Below are positions 35,660 through 36,498 of a DNA stretch of 36,498 nucleotides, one piece after another. Position 1 is the stretch's first letter; each line of letters starts with the position of its first letter. The notes below the pieces were generated by a model. The model searched no databases, was not told the DNA's origin, and saw only the letters and a program-made list of their open reading frames with translations. This DNA comes from an uncultured Planctomycetaceae bacterium (GTDB taxonomy: Bacteria > Planctomycetota > Planctomycetia > Pirellulales > UBA1268): assembly GCA_913052575.1 (NCBI GenBank), contig CAJXFK010000013.1, positions 1-36,498 on the forward strand. Direction: 5' to 3'. Made by a program: the position numbers and the translations under genes.

Positions 35660-36498
35660 ATGACAACAGCAACTGGCTATATCACGGACCTTGACTACAT
35701 CCCAGGGTTTTACCCGCACATGTCACCCACAGCGATACGATATGCTGCGTCACTCAATCGTGTTATTCCTCCTGCAACCACTGATAACTTTCGCTACCTC
35801 GAGCTTGGGTGTGGACTCGGAAATTCTTTAACCACACTTGCAGCAGCAAATCCACAGGGTGATTTTGTTGGCATTGATATCAATCCGAGCCATATTGAAA
35901 AAGTAGATAAAATTATCTCAGCTGGTGGATTGAATAACGCAAAGGCAATCCATTCTGATTTCACAAGCCTACCGAAAGACATTGGAACGTTTGAATTCAT
36001 ATCGCTCCACGGTGTCTTCAGCTGGGTTTCCCCGGAAGTAAGGGAACAGATACTTAGTATTGCCGAAAAACATCTTGCTCCAGGTGGGCTTCTTTTAGTC
36101 AGTTACAATGCAATGCCTGGATGGGCTCATCTTCAGCCTATACGGGGAATTCTTCGTCAATATGCCCAACTTAGGCAGGGCGACACAACACAGCGAATTC
36201 GTGATGCACTAACTTACCTTGTGTTCATCCGTGATAAGAAGGCAAAGTATTTCGAGGATAACCCTCGGGCTGCAGCCTACGTCGATAGTCTCTTGAAGCA
36301 AGACTTACGATACCTAGCGCATGAGTACCTCAATGAACATTGGACAAGTTTTTATTTTTCCGAGGTAGCCGCCATGTTTCGTTCAGTTGAAATGGCATTC
36401 GTGGGAAGCCTACCAGTTCATACCAACTTCTGGGATTTGTGCGTTCGCCCCGAGTTTCAAGACCTTTTTCGAACAACTAGTAATCGACTTGTCACTGA
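35660..36498 (+). CDS. class I SAM methyltransferase with regulatory domain, 3' end missing
   Basis: An open frame of 279 codons runs from ATG 35660 off the right edge. The N-terminal part is a class I methyltransferase. The SAM-binding motif is YLELGCGLGNSLTTLAA, followed by GDFVGIDINPSHIE, SDFTSLP, FEFISLHGVFSWV and LAPGGLLLVSYNAMPGW. The following segment (HLQPIRGILRQYAQLRQG, FIRDKKAKYFEDNPRAAAYV, HEYLNEHWTSFYFSEVA) is the start of the methyltransferase regulatory domain (PF10119 type), so the full protein is probably about 500 residues. It is divergent from the SulP fusion gene, with 198 bases between. The substrate is unknown. The Shine-Dalgarno is weak. Confidence 0.88.
   Translation, partial: MTTATGYITDLDYIPGFYPHMSPTAIRYAASLNRVIPPATTDNFRYLELGCGLGNSLTTLAAANPQGDFVGIDINPSHIEKVDKIISAGGLNNAKAIHSDFTSLPKDIGTFEFISLHGVFSWVSPEVREQILSIAEKHLAPGGLLLVSYNAMPGWAHLQPIRGILRQYAQLRQGDTTQRIRDALTYLVFIRDKKAKYFEDNPRAAAYVDSLLKQDLRYLAHEYLNEHWTSFYFSEVAAMFRSVEMAFVGSLPVHTNFWDLCVRPEFQDLFRTTSNRLVT

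Overview
The window looks like planctomycete DNA (Planctomycetota, probably a marine Pirellulales-like lineage of moderate G+C). The best evidence is a set of families largely restricted to that phylum: a DUF1559 pseudopilin-like protein with its partner lipoprotein (458-2027), a BBP7-type outer-membrane barrel (11231-12322), a DUF1207 protein (30653-32083), an EF-G with a serine P-loop variant (3911-6001), and several secreted proteins with planctomycete-style signal sequences. Genes are split between both strands in short operons. I saw no rRNA, tRNA, CRISPR array, transposase or phage gene.

Layout. Positions 1 to about 430 are strikingly AT-rich and hold part of a repeat protein on the minus strand whose composition does not match the rest; this is either an assembly chimera or foreign DNA. 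From 458 to 2731 come DUF1559, a lipoprotein, a strong terminator and a SnoaL-like secreted protein. From 2805 to 6884 come gluQ (minus), fusA (plus) and a DUF3050 protein (minus). From 6988 to 10720 come a secreted Ig-like repeat protein (minus), rpe and accD (plus). The gap after accD holds a previously unmarked relic of a pterin-4a-carbinolamine dehydratase gene with five in-frame stops. From 11231 to 21897 come BBP7, folC, an S41 protease homologue, a LysM protein, a small lipoprotein, glgC and leuS.

The second half has two operons. The first (22061-25802) is tightly packed: an acyl-ACP/acyl-CoA synthetase, a GH2-like protein without the usual catalytic Glu motif, and a ThiF/MoeB-type E1-like enzyme. 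The second (29818 down to 25810, minus) is a complete sugar ABC transporter (lipoprotein binding protein, permease, double ATPase), with a flavin reductase just upstream. Then follow DUF1207, tsaD, a SulP-STAS-carbonic anhydrase fusion, and the start of a methyltransferase cut by the right edge.

The most notable theme is a series of proteins that keep a known enzyme fold but lack its catalytic residues: the S41 protease (Ser to Asn and Lys to Asn), the LysM/L,D-transpeptidase-like protein (no cysteine at all) and the GH2-like protein. GluQ has also lost all four zinc ligands. Other points are a triple 16-bp repeat across the permease/ATPase stop-start junction and three independent in-frame tandem repeats in the linker of the Ig-like protein. 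Functions come from motif recognition by eye; no database search was possible.
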